Shown: positions 6,897-14,710, counted from the stretch's first letter. The stretch is 48,751 nt of DNA from CAYPHY01 sp964410625 (GCA_964410625.1 CAYPHY010000038.1:1-48751), one strand, 5' to 3'. Notes: a model not told the origin generated them from the letters alone. Program-made: numbers and translations.

Positions 6897-8660
6897 CTAT
6901 TCCTCTTCCTGGTCAATTAATTCTAGCGGTCTCGTCTCGGCCGCTCCCTCGCTCTGTCGCGGGTTAGCCTCCTGGCCAGACAAGCCGCCGTTGCTGGCAG
7001 CGGCCGTTGCCACGGTCGCCCTTTCCGCTTGCGCGGCCGTTTCTCGCTCCATCGTCGAACGATTACCGGCGCGAATCCCCGCTTCAGCCTGCACCGCATC
7101 ATAATGAGCCACATCTGGCCGTATGGCCTTGCTCAACGACTTGGCCTTAGCCAATAGTTGCGGGGTGACGTCTGCATCAGTCAAGTCCACTTCTGTCAGG
7201 TCGGCGCCATTCAAATTGGCATTTGTCAGATTCGCCCACCGTAAATTGGCCTTTGTCAAATCAGCGCGACTGAGATCAGCGTCGCCTAAAATCGCGCCAC
7301 GCAAAATCGCGCCGGTCAGCACTGCGTTATTCAATTGTGCCGCCCGTAAGTCCGCCCCACTCAGGCCCGCTTCCTCCAAGTTGGCGCGTGTTAAATTGGC
7401 GCGGCTCAGATTGGCAACACTCAAATTGGCGCGGCTTAAATCTGCGCCGGTCAGGTCAGCGCCACTGAGGACGGCACGGCCGACAATCGCATCGCGCAAG
7501 CTAGACCCCTGCATCTTCGCCTGGGTCAGTGTTGCCCCGCGCAAGTTCGCCAGATTCAGATTCGCCTCGCGCAAGTCAGCCCCCGTCAGGTCACATTCGC
7601 TCAAAATTGCCCCGCCAAGCACGGCCGAACGAGCCACCACTTCCTTCAGGTTCGCCCCCGTCAAATTGGAGTTGCTCAGATTGGCATGGCTCAAATTCGC
7701 GCTACCCAAATTGGCCTGGCTCAAATTAGTCAGGCTAAGATCGGCGTGGGCCAGCGTTGCCCCCTCCAGGTTCGCCCCATTCAGCTTCGCCCCCTTCAGG
7801 TTCGCTCCGGTCAGGTCAGCCTGGCAGAGGCGGACACCGCTGAGGTTGGCGTCTTGTAGATCGGCGTCGCGTAGATCGGCCGCCTCTAAAGTCGACTTGG
7901 TCAAGATCGCGTGCTGCAAGTGCGCCCCGCGCAGCATGGCCCCATTCAGGCAAGCGGTACGCATGTAGGCTTCGCTCAAGTCCACATGGCTCAGGTCTGC
8001 GCCTTCCAGCTCTGCATCGCGCAAATCGGTGCGGTGCAAATTTGCCCCGGCGATTTGTGCATGTCGCAAACGAATGCCTTGCAAACTGATGCCGGAAAGC
8101 TGATTCCCTTCTAGATTGGCAAAATCAGCGTCAACTCCGTGCAGATTGACGACCGGCACTTCCACTCCAATCAGGTTCGACTCGGCCAAAAAGCGCAACA
8201 CCTGCCCTTTCGTTGGCGCGTCCACCTTGCTCAATACGGTCAGGGTCAACGCGCGGGCAATGCGCGTCACCTCATCCGACTCCTCTGCGTCACGCAGGGA
8301 ACGGTCAAGCAACAGATCGGTGATCCGTTCCAGGAAGGATTCGAAGGCGTGCTGGTTCTCTTCTGCCCTGGCGATCTCCAGATCGGTACGCCGGTTCGAC
8401 CAACCCATCCACAAGACACCGGCCGCCAGCACCAGCGGGACCAATAACAGGCTCATCCAATCCCACAAGGTGCGGCCGCCCACCCCCTCTCCGGCAAAAC
8501 CGGTCCACGCCGGAGCATCTTCCGGCCGTATAGCCCAATAAAGGAGGAGGAGGAGTGCGATAGCCAACAAACCAAGAGCTGCCGCTGCCACCGGCCGCAA
8601 CGGCGAACTGGTCTGATTCGTCGGGGACAATTGATTAGCGCGTCGCGTTTGCCAGAGCAT
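6897..8660 (-). CDS. Membrane-anchored pentapeptide-repeat protein
   Basis: The 587-residue protein has two hydrophobic segments (about 24-43 and 67-87), then a short charged region, then from about 175 to 505 an almost unbroken run of A(D/N)LXX pentapeptides such as ANLSHANLSNSNLTGANL. These repeats form a right-handed quadrilateral beta-helix. The C-terminal 80 residues are polar and not repeated. Its function is unknown. Gyrase-mimic (Qnr/MfpA-like) activity is known for some soluble pentapeptide proteins, but the helix here is far longer and tethered to the membrane, which argues for a scaffold role. The gene ends 5 bp from the tRNA promoter. The long open frame on the opposite strand is a by-product of the repeats. 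Confidence 0.85.
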   Translation of the reverse strand: MLWQTRRANQLSPTNQTSSPLRPVAAAALGLLAIALLLLLYWAIRPEDAPAWTGFAGEGVGGRTLWDWMSLLLVPLVLAAGVLWMGWSNRRTDLEIARAEENQHAFESFLERITDLLLDRSLRDAEESDEVTRIARALTLTVLSKVDAPTKGQVLRFLAESNLIGVEVPVVNLHGVDADFANLEGNQLSGISLQGIRLRHAQIAGANLHRTDLRDAELEGADLSHVDLSEAYMRTACLNGAMLRGAHLQHAILTKSTLEAADLRDADLQDANLSGVRLCQADLTGANLKGAKLNGANLEGATLAHADLSLTNLSQANLGSANLSHANLSNSNLTGANLKEVVARSAVLGGAILSECDLTGADLREANLNLANLRGATLTQAKMQGSSLRDAIVGRAVLSGADLTGADLSRANLSVANLSRANLTRANLEEAGLSGADLRAAQLNNAVLTGAILRGAILGDADLSRADLTKANLRWANLTNANLNGADLTEVDLTDADVTPQLLAKAKSLSKAIRPDVAHYDAVQAEAGIRAGNRSTMERETAAQAERATVATAAASNGGLSGQEANPRQSEGAAETRPLELIDQEEE

Positions 8661-8859
8661 GAGTAACCAATACCTTGATAATCAATACTGATAATAGATC
8701 CAATTGTAAAGCCAATTGTAAATCCACAGGCCACGAATAGCAAAGGGCGCAAGGTATAAGGAGCGTTAAAAAACAGATTTGCAAGGTAGTGTTCGAGCAA
8801 TTCGCGCTAATTCGTTGCCAGAAATTCTTAACTGCGTAAGCCGTGGTAAGCTGTAGACA
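8661..8859. other. Intergenic stretch with partial MITE-like end
   Basis: No gene is visible. The end nearest the SirB1-like gene, CGTTGCCAGAAATTCTTAACTGCGTAAG (8813-8840) in part, resembles the right end of the element at 37654-37776 (CGTTGCAAAAATTCTCCACTGCGTAAC region). No matching left end was found, so it may be a remnant. Confidence 0.4.
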
Positions 8860-9690
8860 TTAATTTTGCCTGGCCCACTCGTCCAATATCTCGCTGATTC
8901 CGTCACGGATGGCTCCGGCGTCGGCCGCTTCCGGCGCTGCCTGCAAATAGAGGTTCAGATAATGGGCCGCCTGGCGTATATCCCGTTGGCGGTAATGGAT
9001 CAATCCCAGGTCGCGAAGGTGTTCAGGAACAGCGGGTTGCACCAGGCGCAACTGGCCTATCACCGCCAACGCTTCCGCCCACTGCTGGTTATGGACGTAG
9101 ATGATGCGCAGGTTATTGAGGAGACGGCCGATGATCTCGCGCGGCGGGGCAGGAACAAACCAGGCTGCTTCCAGCGGCCCCTCATACCCCACCGTAGAAC
9201 GAACCAGCAAAGCGCAATCAACCAACGAGAGTTGTCGGCCGCCATTGAAGGGATCAAACCAACACTCCCCCTCTTCATCATGGATGCCGACGATAAAATG
9301 ACCAGGCAGTCCCACCCCATAGGCCGGGATGCCAATCTCCTGGGCAACAAAGGTATAGATGATCGAAAGGGTGATCGGGATTCCCAGGCGACGATTGATT
9401 ACTTCGTTCAGATAGCTATTGCGTGGATCGCTATAATCCTCCACATTGCCGCTAAAACCCATTTCCTCAAACAAAAAGGTGGAGAGGCGTTGGCCTTGTT
9501 CTTCCACAGAAGCAGCAGGGGAAACGACATCGGCGGCAGCGGCCGCCAGCCGATAAAGACGATTCATCTCATCCGCCACGTCCAGCTGAGGATAAGCAAT
9601 GGCGCGGGCTACCTGCAAGGCCATTCGCGGTACGCTTAAGGAGCCTTGTGCCAATTCATGGCGTAGCGTCCATTCATTCATCAAAACCAT
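8860..9690 (-). CDS. SirB1-like transglutaminase-fold protein with TPRs
   Basis: The 276-residue protein carries the family signature YSDPRNSYLNEVINRRLGIP, then GVGLPGHFIVG and WFDPFNGGRQLS, followed by two tetratricopeptide-like helices pairs at about 195-262. These features define the SirB1/DUF1347-type transglutaminase-like family. The His (PGHF) and Asp (FDP) of the transglutaminase triad are present, but the position where the catalytic Cys would be expected reads GIPITLS, so enzymatic activity is doubtful; this is usual for the family. Its role is unknown in general. It is transcribed away from the DUF951 gene. ATG codons at 9690 and 9681 are both possible starts. Confidence 0.85.
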   Translation of the reverse strand: MVLMNEWTLRHELAQGSLSVPRMALQVARAIAYPQLDVADEMNRLYRLAAAAADVVSPAASVEEQGQRLSTFLFEEMGFSGNVEDYSDPRNSYLNEVINRRLGIPITLSIIYTFVAQEIGIPAYGVGLPGHFIVGIHDEEGECWFDPFNGGRQLSLVDCALLVRSTVGYEGPLEAAWFVPAPPREIIGRLLNNLRIIYVHNQQWAEALAVIGQLRLVQPAVPEHLRDLGLIHYRQRDIRQAAHYLNLYLQAAPEAADAGAIRDGISEILDEWARQN

Positions 9691-9807
9691 TATCGGCTAA
9701 CTATTCCCCTTTGCCAAGCAGTTTATACGGAAGTCCAACGCGGATATGAAGCGTGCAGGCGGCGAAAGTTATACCCAAGCATACCGTTGCAGAAACAAAA
9801 GGCGTGC

Positions 9808-9813
9808 TATAAT
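9808..9813 (+). promoter_or_regulatory. TATAAT -10 element, probably giving a leaderless mRNA
   Basis: A perfect TATAAT ends 8 bp before the DUF951 ATG at 9822, so transcription should begin at or within about two bases of the start codon. The -35 region is weak (a TTGCAG-like hexamer with short spacing). No Shine-Dalgarno fits between. Confidence 0.6.
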
Positions 9814-9821
9814 TCGCAAGC

Positions 9822-10022
9822 ATGGTCGGTTTTGTGGAAATTCACCTCGGCGATCTGGTGCGCCTGCGCAAGCAACATCCCTGCGGCAGCTATGAATGGG
9901 AGGTTGTTCGCCTGGGGGTGGATATCGGCCTCGTTTGCCAGGGCTGCGGCCGTCGCGTTCTGTTGCCACGTGGGACCTTTAATAAACGGCTGAAAACGAT
10001 TGTCCGGCAAGCACAACCCTAA
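9822..10022 (+). CDS. DUF951 family small protein
   Basis: The 66-residue protein shows the whole DUF951 pattern: GDLVRLRKQHPCGSYEWEV, then the GLVCQGCGRRVLLPR zinc-knuckle-like stretch with two Cys, and a basic tail FNKRLKTIV. The family is widespread in Firmicutes and Chloroflexota, often next to RNA or ribosome genes, and has no established function. An RNA-binding role is a guess from its size and basic charge. It is 15 bp upstream of the membrane GT2 gene and probably co-transcribed with it. Confidence 0.92.
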   Translation: MVGFVEIHLGDLVRLRKQHPCGSYEWEVVRLGVDIGLVCQGCGRRVLLPRGTFNKRLKTIVRQAQP

Positions 10023-10037
10023 GCCTCTCAACGCTGT

Positions 10038-11579
10038 ATGGTCGAACTGCTCGCATCTCTCTACTTTCTCAGCGCGGCTGGGCTTGCCCTCTATGGTCTG
10101 CTAGGCTTCCTGACCTTGCTTCTCTATTGGCGGCACCGGCATAAGCGATTTTCCTGCCCGGCCGTTCCAGCACACACCCTTCCGGCGGTCACCGTCCAGC
10201 TTCCCATCTTTAATGAAAGCAATGTGCTTCAGCCGTTGCTCCATGCCGTCTCGCGCCTCGACTATCCACGTGATCGGCTACAAATACAGCTCATCGACGA
10301 CTCAACCGACGCAACGACCCCTCAGGCTCACGCCTATGTGCAAGCCTATCGCCAGCAAGGTGTGAATATCACCCTGTTACACCGCAACCACCGCCAGGGC
10401 TACAAAGCCGGGGCGTTAGCGGCCGCCCTGGAGCAAGCCAGCGGGGAATATATCGCCATCTTCGATGCCGATTTCCAACCGCCCCCCGACTTCTTACTAC
10501 AAACCATCCCCCATTTTCTGGCCGACGAGCGTTTGGGAGCGGTGCAGGCGCGGTGGAGCCATCTCAACGCAGATGCTTCACCACTGACGGCCGTTCAGGC
10601 CATCGCCCTCGACAAACACTTTATTATTGAGCAGACCACCCGCCACCGCGCCGCGCTCTTTCCTAAGTTCAATGGTTCGGCCGGTGTCTGGCGCAAACGC
10701 TGTATTGAGGAAAGCGGCAACTGGCAGAGCGACACGCTTTGTGAAGACCTTTGCCTGAGTATTCGCGCCGTTTTGGGCGGCTGGGAAATGCGCTTTTTGC
10801 CTGATGTGGCCGCCCCGGCCGAATTACCGCCCACCCTGCTCGCCTATAAGAGCCAGCAGGCCCGCTGGGCGACTGGCTCGATTCAATGTTTGCTGAAGTA
10901 CGGCCGCGCCATCCTGCGCGACCGTCGCCATTCGCTGTTCGGCCGTCTCTATGCGCTGCTGACGATGGCCGCCTATAGCACCCACCTGCTGGTCATCTTG
11001 CTGCTGCTGCTGCAACTCCCTTTGCTCTATTTCGATTATGACTTCTCCCCCTGGTTGCTACTCTTTAGCCTGGCCGGGATCGGCCAACCAGTACTGTTTG
11101 TGCTGGCCCAACGCCTGCTTTATCCCGACTGGCTGCGACGGCTGCGCCACCTACCCACATTAGTGATGTTTGCCATTGGTCTGGCCCCCAGCAGTGCCTA
11201 TGCCGTCCTCCGCGCATTGGACAAACACGCCCACACCCATGTCTTTGTCCGCACCCCCAAAGGAAAGAGCAACAACGAGCATCTATTGGCTGCTCCCGTC
11301 TTCCTCAGTGAACTATTCCTCGGCTGCTACGCCCTCATAGTCCTCCGGCTGGCAGCATCCGGCGGCCATTATGGGGCTGTCCCCTTCCTCGCCTTTTGTT
11401 CCATCGCCTTCTTCATAACGGCTGCCCAAAGTCTTTATGAAGCGCATCGGAGCAAACAAACTCCGCTTTCCCCCTCTTTTCTCCCCCGCCAAACCGTTTT
11501 TATCGGTCGTGAACAAGAAAATTTATATGAAAATAAATTTTTTCAATATAAATATAAACAAAATCAATTTCCCTATTGA
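10038..11579 (+). CDS. Cellulose-synthase-like membrane glycosyltransferase (GT2)
   Basis: The 513-residue processive-type GT2 enzyme has an N-terminal membrane helix (about 8-31), a cytoplasmic catalytic domain with IDDST (86-90), FDADF (142-146), CEDLCLS and the QQARW product-site motif, and a group of C-terminal helices. It resembles glucomannan 4-beta-mannosyltransferase/CslA-like enzymes and would extend a beta-linked glycan while pushing it through the membrane. No PilZ domain or BcsB partner is nearby. The last 20 residues (rich in N, K, Y, F) are encoded by AT-rich DNA that looks intergenic, and the stop codon overlaps the -35 of the next promoter, so the tail may be a recent read-through extension. 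Confidence 0.9.
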   Translation: MVELLASLYFLSAAGLALYGLLGFLTLLLYWRHRHKRFSCPAVPAHTLPAVTVQLPIFNESNVLQPLLHAVSRLDYPRDRLQIQLIDDSTDATTPQAHAYVQAYRQQGVNITLLHRNHRQGYKAGALAAALEQASGEYIAIFDADFQPPPDFLLQTIPHFLADERLGAVQARWSHLNADASPLTAVQAIALDKHFIIEQTTRHRAALFPKFNGSAGVWRKRCIEESGNWQSDTLCEDLCLSIRAVLGGWEMRFLPDVAAPAELPPTLLAYKSQQARWATGSIQCLLKYGRAILRDRRHSLFGRLYALLTMAAYSTHLLVILLLLLQLPLLYFDYDFSPWLLLFSLAGIGQPVLFVLAQRLLYPDWLRRLRHLPTLVMFAIGLAPSSAYAVLRALDKHAHTHVFVRTPKGKSNNEHLLAAPVFLSELFLGCYALIVLRLAASGGHYGAVPFLAFCSIAFFITAAQSLYEAHRSKQTPLSPSFLPRQTVFIGREQENLYENKFFQYKYKQNQFPY

Positions 11580-11604
11580 CATTCTTGTAAAAATCCATTA
11601 GTAT
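11576..11604 (+). promoter_or_regulatory. Sigma-70-type promoter of the DUF2089/SHOCT-like cluster
   Basis: TTGACA (11576-11581), a 17-bp spacer and TAGTAT (11599-11604) form a near-consensus promoter. It overlaps the stop codon of the preceding gene and points into the DUF2089 gene. The transcript would have a leader of about 160 nt containing a hairpin-forming repeat. Confidence 0.75.
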
Positions 11605-11684
11605 ACGGTCAACTTGATAACACAAACAAAGTTGTTATTAAGATTCTGTATATCGTTATAAGTTTTCTCCAACTGAGTAGCGCG

Positions 11685-11750
11685 TAGAAACCGGGTTTCT
11701 TAGCACTACTTATGAGGAGAAGGCGCGAGTGAGTAGAAACCCGGTTTCTA
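11685..11750. repeat. Paired GAAACCSGGTTTC palindromes
   Basis: TAGAAACCGGGTTTCT (11685-11700) and TAGAAACCCGGTTTCTA (11734-11750) are each palindromic and also complement each other. Further copies occur at 12163, 30962 and 35047. This pair lies in the predicted leader of the DUF2089 gene. Confidence 0.85.
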
Positions 11751-11770
11751 AATACCCTAGGGAAATTGCA

Positions 11771-12151
11771 ATGAATCCAGTAATCGGCCGTTGTCCCGTT
11801 TGTGGGGACACCCTTCACGTGACCCGTCTTCAATGCCGCAATTGCGACACCAGCCTGGAGGGCCATTTCGCCCTCGGCCGTCTCTATCAGCTTACGCCGG
11901 AACAGCTTGAGTTCGTTGAGATCTTCATTCGCTGCGAAGGCAAGATCAACCGCGTAGAACAGGAAATCGGCCTCTCTTATCCGGCCGTGCGCGCCCGCCT
12001 CAGCGAGGTGATTCGCGCCCTCGGCTATGAAGTTGGCGAACCGACGCCACGCGCCATCTCCGAAGAAATGCGCCGTGACATCCTCGCCGATCTCAATGCC
12101 GGACGGATTTCTTCGGAAGAAGCGTTGCGGCTACTACGCGGAGAAGAGTAG
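11771..12151 (+). CDS. DUF2089-family zinc-ribbon/HTH regulator
   Basis: The 126-residue protein starts MNPVIGRCPVCGDTLHV. The first 30 residues hold a zinc ribbon (CPVC and CRNC). Residues about 40-85 are a sigma-region-4-like helix-turn-helix (EGKINRVEQEIGLSYPAVRA). The last 30 residues (RRDILADLNAGRISSEEALR) are a SHOCT-like module with the I-L-x(2)-L-x-x-G-x-I-x-x-E-E-A pattern also seen in three neighbouring proteins. The family is usually found beside LiaX/YvlB-like or SHOCT proteins and is thought to regulate them. It is first in the cluster behind a strong promoter. The in-frame ATG-like start further upstream (11729) translates the palindromic repeat and was not used. Confidence 0.9.
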   Translation: MNPVIGRCPVCGDTLHVTRLQCRNCDTSLEGHFALGRLYQLTPEQLEFVEIFIRCEGKINRVEQEIGLSYPAVRARLSEVIRALGYEVGEPTPRAISEEMRRDILADLNAGRISSEEALRLLRGEE

Positions 12152-12162
12152 ATAGCGCCACA

Positions 12163-12226
12163 TAGAAACCGGGGTTCTTCTAAGGATGAAGTTTCCTGTG
12201 GTAAAAGTTAAGAAACCCGGTTTCTA
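12163..12226. repeat. Paired GAAACCSGGTTTC palindromes
   Basis: Same family as 11685-11750: AGAAACCGGGGTTCTT and AGAAACCCGGTTTCT facing each other, between the DUF2089 gene and the next small gene. It could act as an attenuator or mRNA-processing hairpin; there is no T-run. Confidence 0.8.
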
Positions 12227-12251
12227 GTTGAATAACAGGGAGTAAAACCTG

Positions 12252-12467
12252 ATGCATCCCGATGTACAAGCCCAACTGATCATGTCCTTTCAGGAAGAAA
12301 AACGACGCGAAGCCGAAGCTCGCCGTGCCGAGGGTTGGCAAGATGACAACCTTTCCTGGCAATCTAAATTATTGACCGCCGGTGGTGATGCGCTGATCAA
12401 TGCTGGAAACGCCCTGAAGCGCCATGCCGACCTTGATGAGATGCAACCGGCAGCCAATGGCATATAG
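12252..12467 (+). CDS. Small hypothetical protein (71 aa)
   Basis: I do not recognise this protein. It starts MHPDVQAQLIMSFQEEKRRE, has a strongly charged helix (EEKRREAEARRAEGW) and a shorter amphipathic segment LLTAGGDALINAGNALKR. No cysteines, signal or membrane segment are present. A GGGAG box nine bases before the ATG supports translation. Its place between the DUF2089 regulator and the SHOCT-like genes, all on the same strand, suggests one transcript and perhaps an accessory role in the same system. Confidence 0.65.
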   Translation: MHPDVQAQLIMSFQEEKRREAEARRAEGWQDDNLSWQSKLLTAGGDALINAGNALKRHADLDEMQPAANGI

Positions 12468-12469
12468 GC

Positions 12470-12567
12470 AGGTAGGCGGTAAGCAGTAATCGGCAATCGG
12501 TGTTAGTCTCCTCCATCGCTTAATCTCCCAACAATCGGTCTACCGCTTACTGTTCACCGCTTACCAT
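12470..12567. repeat. Hairpin repeat with GGTAAGCAGTAA / CCGCTTACTG arms
   Basis: Plus-strand GGCGGTAAGCAGTAATCGG is answered about 60 bp later by CCGCTTACTGTTCACCGCTTACC. A fragment of the same family (TTACCGCTTACTGCTCAC) occurs at 47191-47208. It fills the gap before the 172-residue gene. Confidence 0.7.
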
Positions 12568-12610
12568 CTTTAATCAGGAATCAATAAGGAACCAACCAAA
12601 GGAACCAACC

Positions 12611-13129
12611 ATGAGCGAAAAAACAATCCACGAAGAAGTACTCGAACTGTTAGCCAGCAAAAAGATCAACATTGATCAGGCGATGCAGATGTTGAGCGAG
12701 GCAAGCCAGGGAGAATCGGCCGCCACCCAGACCACGCCGACCGCCGAAGCGATCAAGATCGAAGAGAGTGAACCGGTCGCTGTACCCAACCTTGAACCGC
12801 CCAAGCCACCGAAGTCATTTGAAGCAAGCCCACCTCCACCACCCGCGCCCGCGCCGGTACCGGCCAAACCGGGCGGCAACGGCAACCAGAAACCCCACTG
12901 GCTCCAGATTCGGGTGCGCGATCTGGACAGCGGCCGCAACCGTGTCACCGTCAGCCTGCCATTGATGATGGTCAAATTCGGTCTGAACATCGCCCGTCGC
13001 TTTGGCGCGGAATCAGACGAGATCGACTTCAACCAACTGGCAACCCAATTAAAAGACGCCGAACCCGGTGTCCTGGTTGATGTGCAAGACGAAGACAGCA
13101 ACGAACACGTGATGATCTCTCTGGCGTAA
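12611..13129 (+). CDS. SHOCT-like module plus conserved C-terminal domain protein
   Basis: The 172-residue protein has an N-terminal SHOCT-like helical module (residues 1-30, IHEEVLELLASKKINIDQAM), a proline- and alanine-rich linker (about 45-95, with PPPPPAPAPVPAKP) and a C-terminal domain of about 75 residues (WLQIRVRDLDSGRNRVTVSL onward). The C-terminal domain is clearly homologous to that of the 135-residue protein at 15951-16334: both share the R-V-R-V-x-D-x-x-x-G-R-N-x-V-x-V-x-(L/I)-P core. No signal or membrane segment is visible. Its function is unknown; in other bacteria such proteins sit with LiaX/YvlB-type envelope-stress genes. AAAGGA upstream of the ATG is the likely ribosome site. 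The sequence right after its stop runs into an assembly gap. Confidence 0.85.
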   Translation: MSEKTIHEEVLELLASKKINIDQAMQMLSEASQGESAATQTTPTAEAIKIEESEPVAVPNLEPPKPPKSFEASPPPPPAPAPVPAKPGGNGNQKPHWLQIRVRDLDSGRNRVTVSLPLMMVKFGLNIARRFGAESDEIDFNQLATQLKDAEPGVLVDVQDEDSNEHVMISLA

Positions 13130-13303
13130 GAGCTTTGTATTGCGATTTNNNNNNNNNNNNNNNNNNNNNNNNNNNNNNNNNNNNNNNNNNNNNNNNNNNN
13201 NNNNNNNNNNNNNNNNNNNNNNNNNNNNNNNNNNNNNNNNNNNNNNNNGACAGCAACGAACACGTGATGATCTCTCTGGCGTAAGAGCTTTGTATTGCGA
13301 TTT
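13094..13303. other. Assembly gap of 100 N flanked by an identical 55-bp sequence
   Basis: Positions 13149-13248 are N. The 55 bases before it (13094-13148) are identical to the 55 bases after it (13249-13303), including the last codons and stop of the preceding gene. This is what a de Bruijn assembler leaves when two contigs overlapping by k=55 are scaffolded without being merged. Reading frames called through the gap are artefacts. Confidence 0.95.
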
Positions 13304-13372
13304 GGCAAATCGTACGCGATTTAGCAAGTCGCACGCGATTTAGCAAGTCGCACGCGATTTGGCAAATCGCGC
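13297..13372. repeat. 19-bp tandem repeat, four copies
   Basis: Four adjacent 19-bp units of the form GCGATTTRGCAARTCGYRC; each is itself nearly palindromic (GCGATTTG/CAAATCGC). The first unit begins at the point where the upstream contig ends (GCGATTT at 13142-13148), so this repeat probably caused the assembly break and its true copy number is unknown. Confidence 0.9.
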
Positions 13373-13390
13373 TACATTGAGGAACGGAAG

Positions 13391-14710
13391 ATGAACAAAA
13401 TGAGATATGAAACCGGTAAAGCACCGAACGTGCTGATCGAGGAGTGTTCCGGCGACCTGGTTGTTAAATCCTGGTCAGAAGCGGCCGTCCTCGTCAAAGG
13501 CGAACATGAGGCCAAGCAGCTTGAAGATGGCCTCAACCTCACCAGCCAGAGCAGCATAATTGTGATGGTTCCCGAACAAGCCAACCTCTCCATCGGCACG
13601 GCCGCCAGCTCCCTGGTGGTCAAAAACGTGGGTGGCGAGGTCAACTTGGAAGAAGCAATGGGCGATCTGGCGCTGGCAAATCTTGGCCCGACCACTGTGC
13701 AATCGGCCCATGCCAATCTCGCGGCGAAAAATATTGACGGGGCTTTCAGCGCCCAGACTGTTTACGGCGATGCGGTTGTGCGCAATGCCGAGGATGTGAC
13801 GCTCAACGATGTCCATGGCAATCTGGTGACGCGCAATATCAATGGCTCATTGTCGATCAATGAAGTCTACGGCGATCTGAACATGCGTAACATCAACGGT
13901 GACGTTGGCGTGCAATTGGTGCGCGGCAACGCCAGAGTGAAGAATGTTAACGGTCAGGTGATGATGGAGCGCGTGCAGGGTGATCTGCGGGTGATTGGGC
14001 CATTGAGCGAAGGGAAACACGCTCTTTCGGCCGCTGGAAACCTGACGTTCTACTGGCCGGCCAACACGCCACTAAACCTGGAGGCCACTGCCGCCCAAAT
14101 CATCAACCGCTTGCCGCTGGAAGATGTGGTGCAGGATGGCAAAAGCCTGAGCGGCCGTATTGGTGAGGGCAGCACCGCCGTCACCCTCCAGGCACAAGGC
14201 GAACTGCGGCTGAAAGAAACGGCCGAGGATTATGAGTGGGGCGTGATGTTTGGCGGCGACGCCCATGACTTCGATTTCAACTTCGATTTTGATTTCGAGG
14301 GGATCGGCGAGCGGATTCGCGCCGAGATGGACAGCCATGTCGCCCGCATCACCGGCGATCTGGAGCAACGCTTTGGCCCCGACTTTGCCCAACGGATTGC
14401 CGAGAAAGTATCCCGCGAGGCGGAACGCGCCGCTGCCCGCGCTGAACGTGAGGCGGAACGCGCGGCCGCCCGCGCCGAACGCGCCGCCGAACGCGCCCAA
14501 CGGGAAGCAGAGCGACATGCAGAGCGATTTGCCCGGACAGGCTTCCGGCATGGCGGCCGTCATGTGCCTCCCGTACCGCCGGTTCCGCCACAATCGCCCG
14601 TGCGCGAAGTGTCGGCCGAGGAGCAACTGAAAATCCTACGCATGGTCGAAAACGGCACCATCTCGCCCGAAGAAGCGAACATGTTGTTGAAAGCGTTGGA
14701 AAAGGCGTAG
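13391..14710 (+). CDS. DUF4097-like beta-repeat protein with C-terminal SHOCT-like module
   Basis: The 439-residue protein resembles YvlB/LiaX-type proteins. Residues about 10-265 are a beta-helix-like series of GD/GN turns (for example NVHGNL-like DVHGNLVTRNINGSLSI and EVYGDLNMRNINGDVGV). Residues about 290-305 are a striking alternating acidic-aromatic stretch (DFDFNFDFDFEG). Residues about 310-385 form a long charged helix with repeated AERAA/REAERAA units. A proline stretch (VPPVPPVPP) leads to a C-terminal SHOCT-like module, EEQLKILRMVENGTISPEEA. LiaX uses such domains in antimicrobial-peptide sensing in enterococci; here the order is reversed (module last) and no signal peptide is visible. 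GAGGA eight bases before the ATG supports the start. Confidence 0.85.
   Translation: MNKMRYETGKAPNVLIEECSGDLVVKSWSEAAVLVKGEHEAKQLEDGLNLTSQSSIIVMVPEQANLSIGTAASSLVVKNVGGEVNLEEAMGDLALANLGPTTVQSAHANLAAKNIDGAFSAQTVYGDAVVRNAEDVTLNDVHGNLVTRNINGSLSINEVYGDLNMRNINGDVGVQLVRGNARVKNVNGQVMMERVQGDLRVIGPLSEGKHALSAAGNLTFYWPANTPLNLEATAAQIINRLPLEDVVQDGKSLSGRIGEGSTAVTLQAQGELRLKETAEDYEWGVMFGGDAHDFDFNFDFDFEGIGERIRAEMDSHVARITGDLEQRFGPDFAQRIAEKVSREAERAAARAEREAERAAARAERAAERAQREAERHAERFARTGFRHGGRHVPPVPPVPPQSPVREVSAEEQLKILRMVENGTISPEEANMLLKALEKA

Noticed and set aside
7123..7968. A 281-codon open frame opposite the pentapeptide-repeat gene
   Set aside because: It is rich in repeated K/S/A/P-F-A units that mirror the repeat codons on the other strand; there is no ribosome site or recognisable domain.
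6897..8660. Quinolone-resistance (Qnr-like) assignment for the pentapeptide protein
   Set aside because: The length, membrane helices and lack of the Qnr loop pattern argue against it.
13094..13303. Tandem gene-end duplication around the gap
   Set aside because: An exact 55-bp identity on both sides of exactly 100 N is better explained as an assembler overlap than as biology.
13029..13424. Several open frames running through the N block
   Set aside because: They are formed by X residues and the duplicated 55-bp flanks; none has real coding content.
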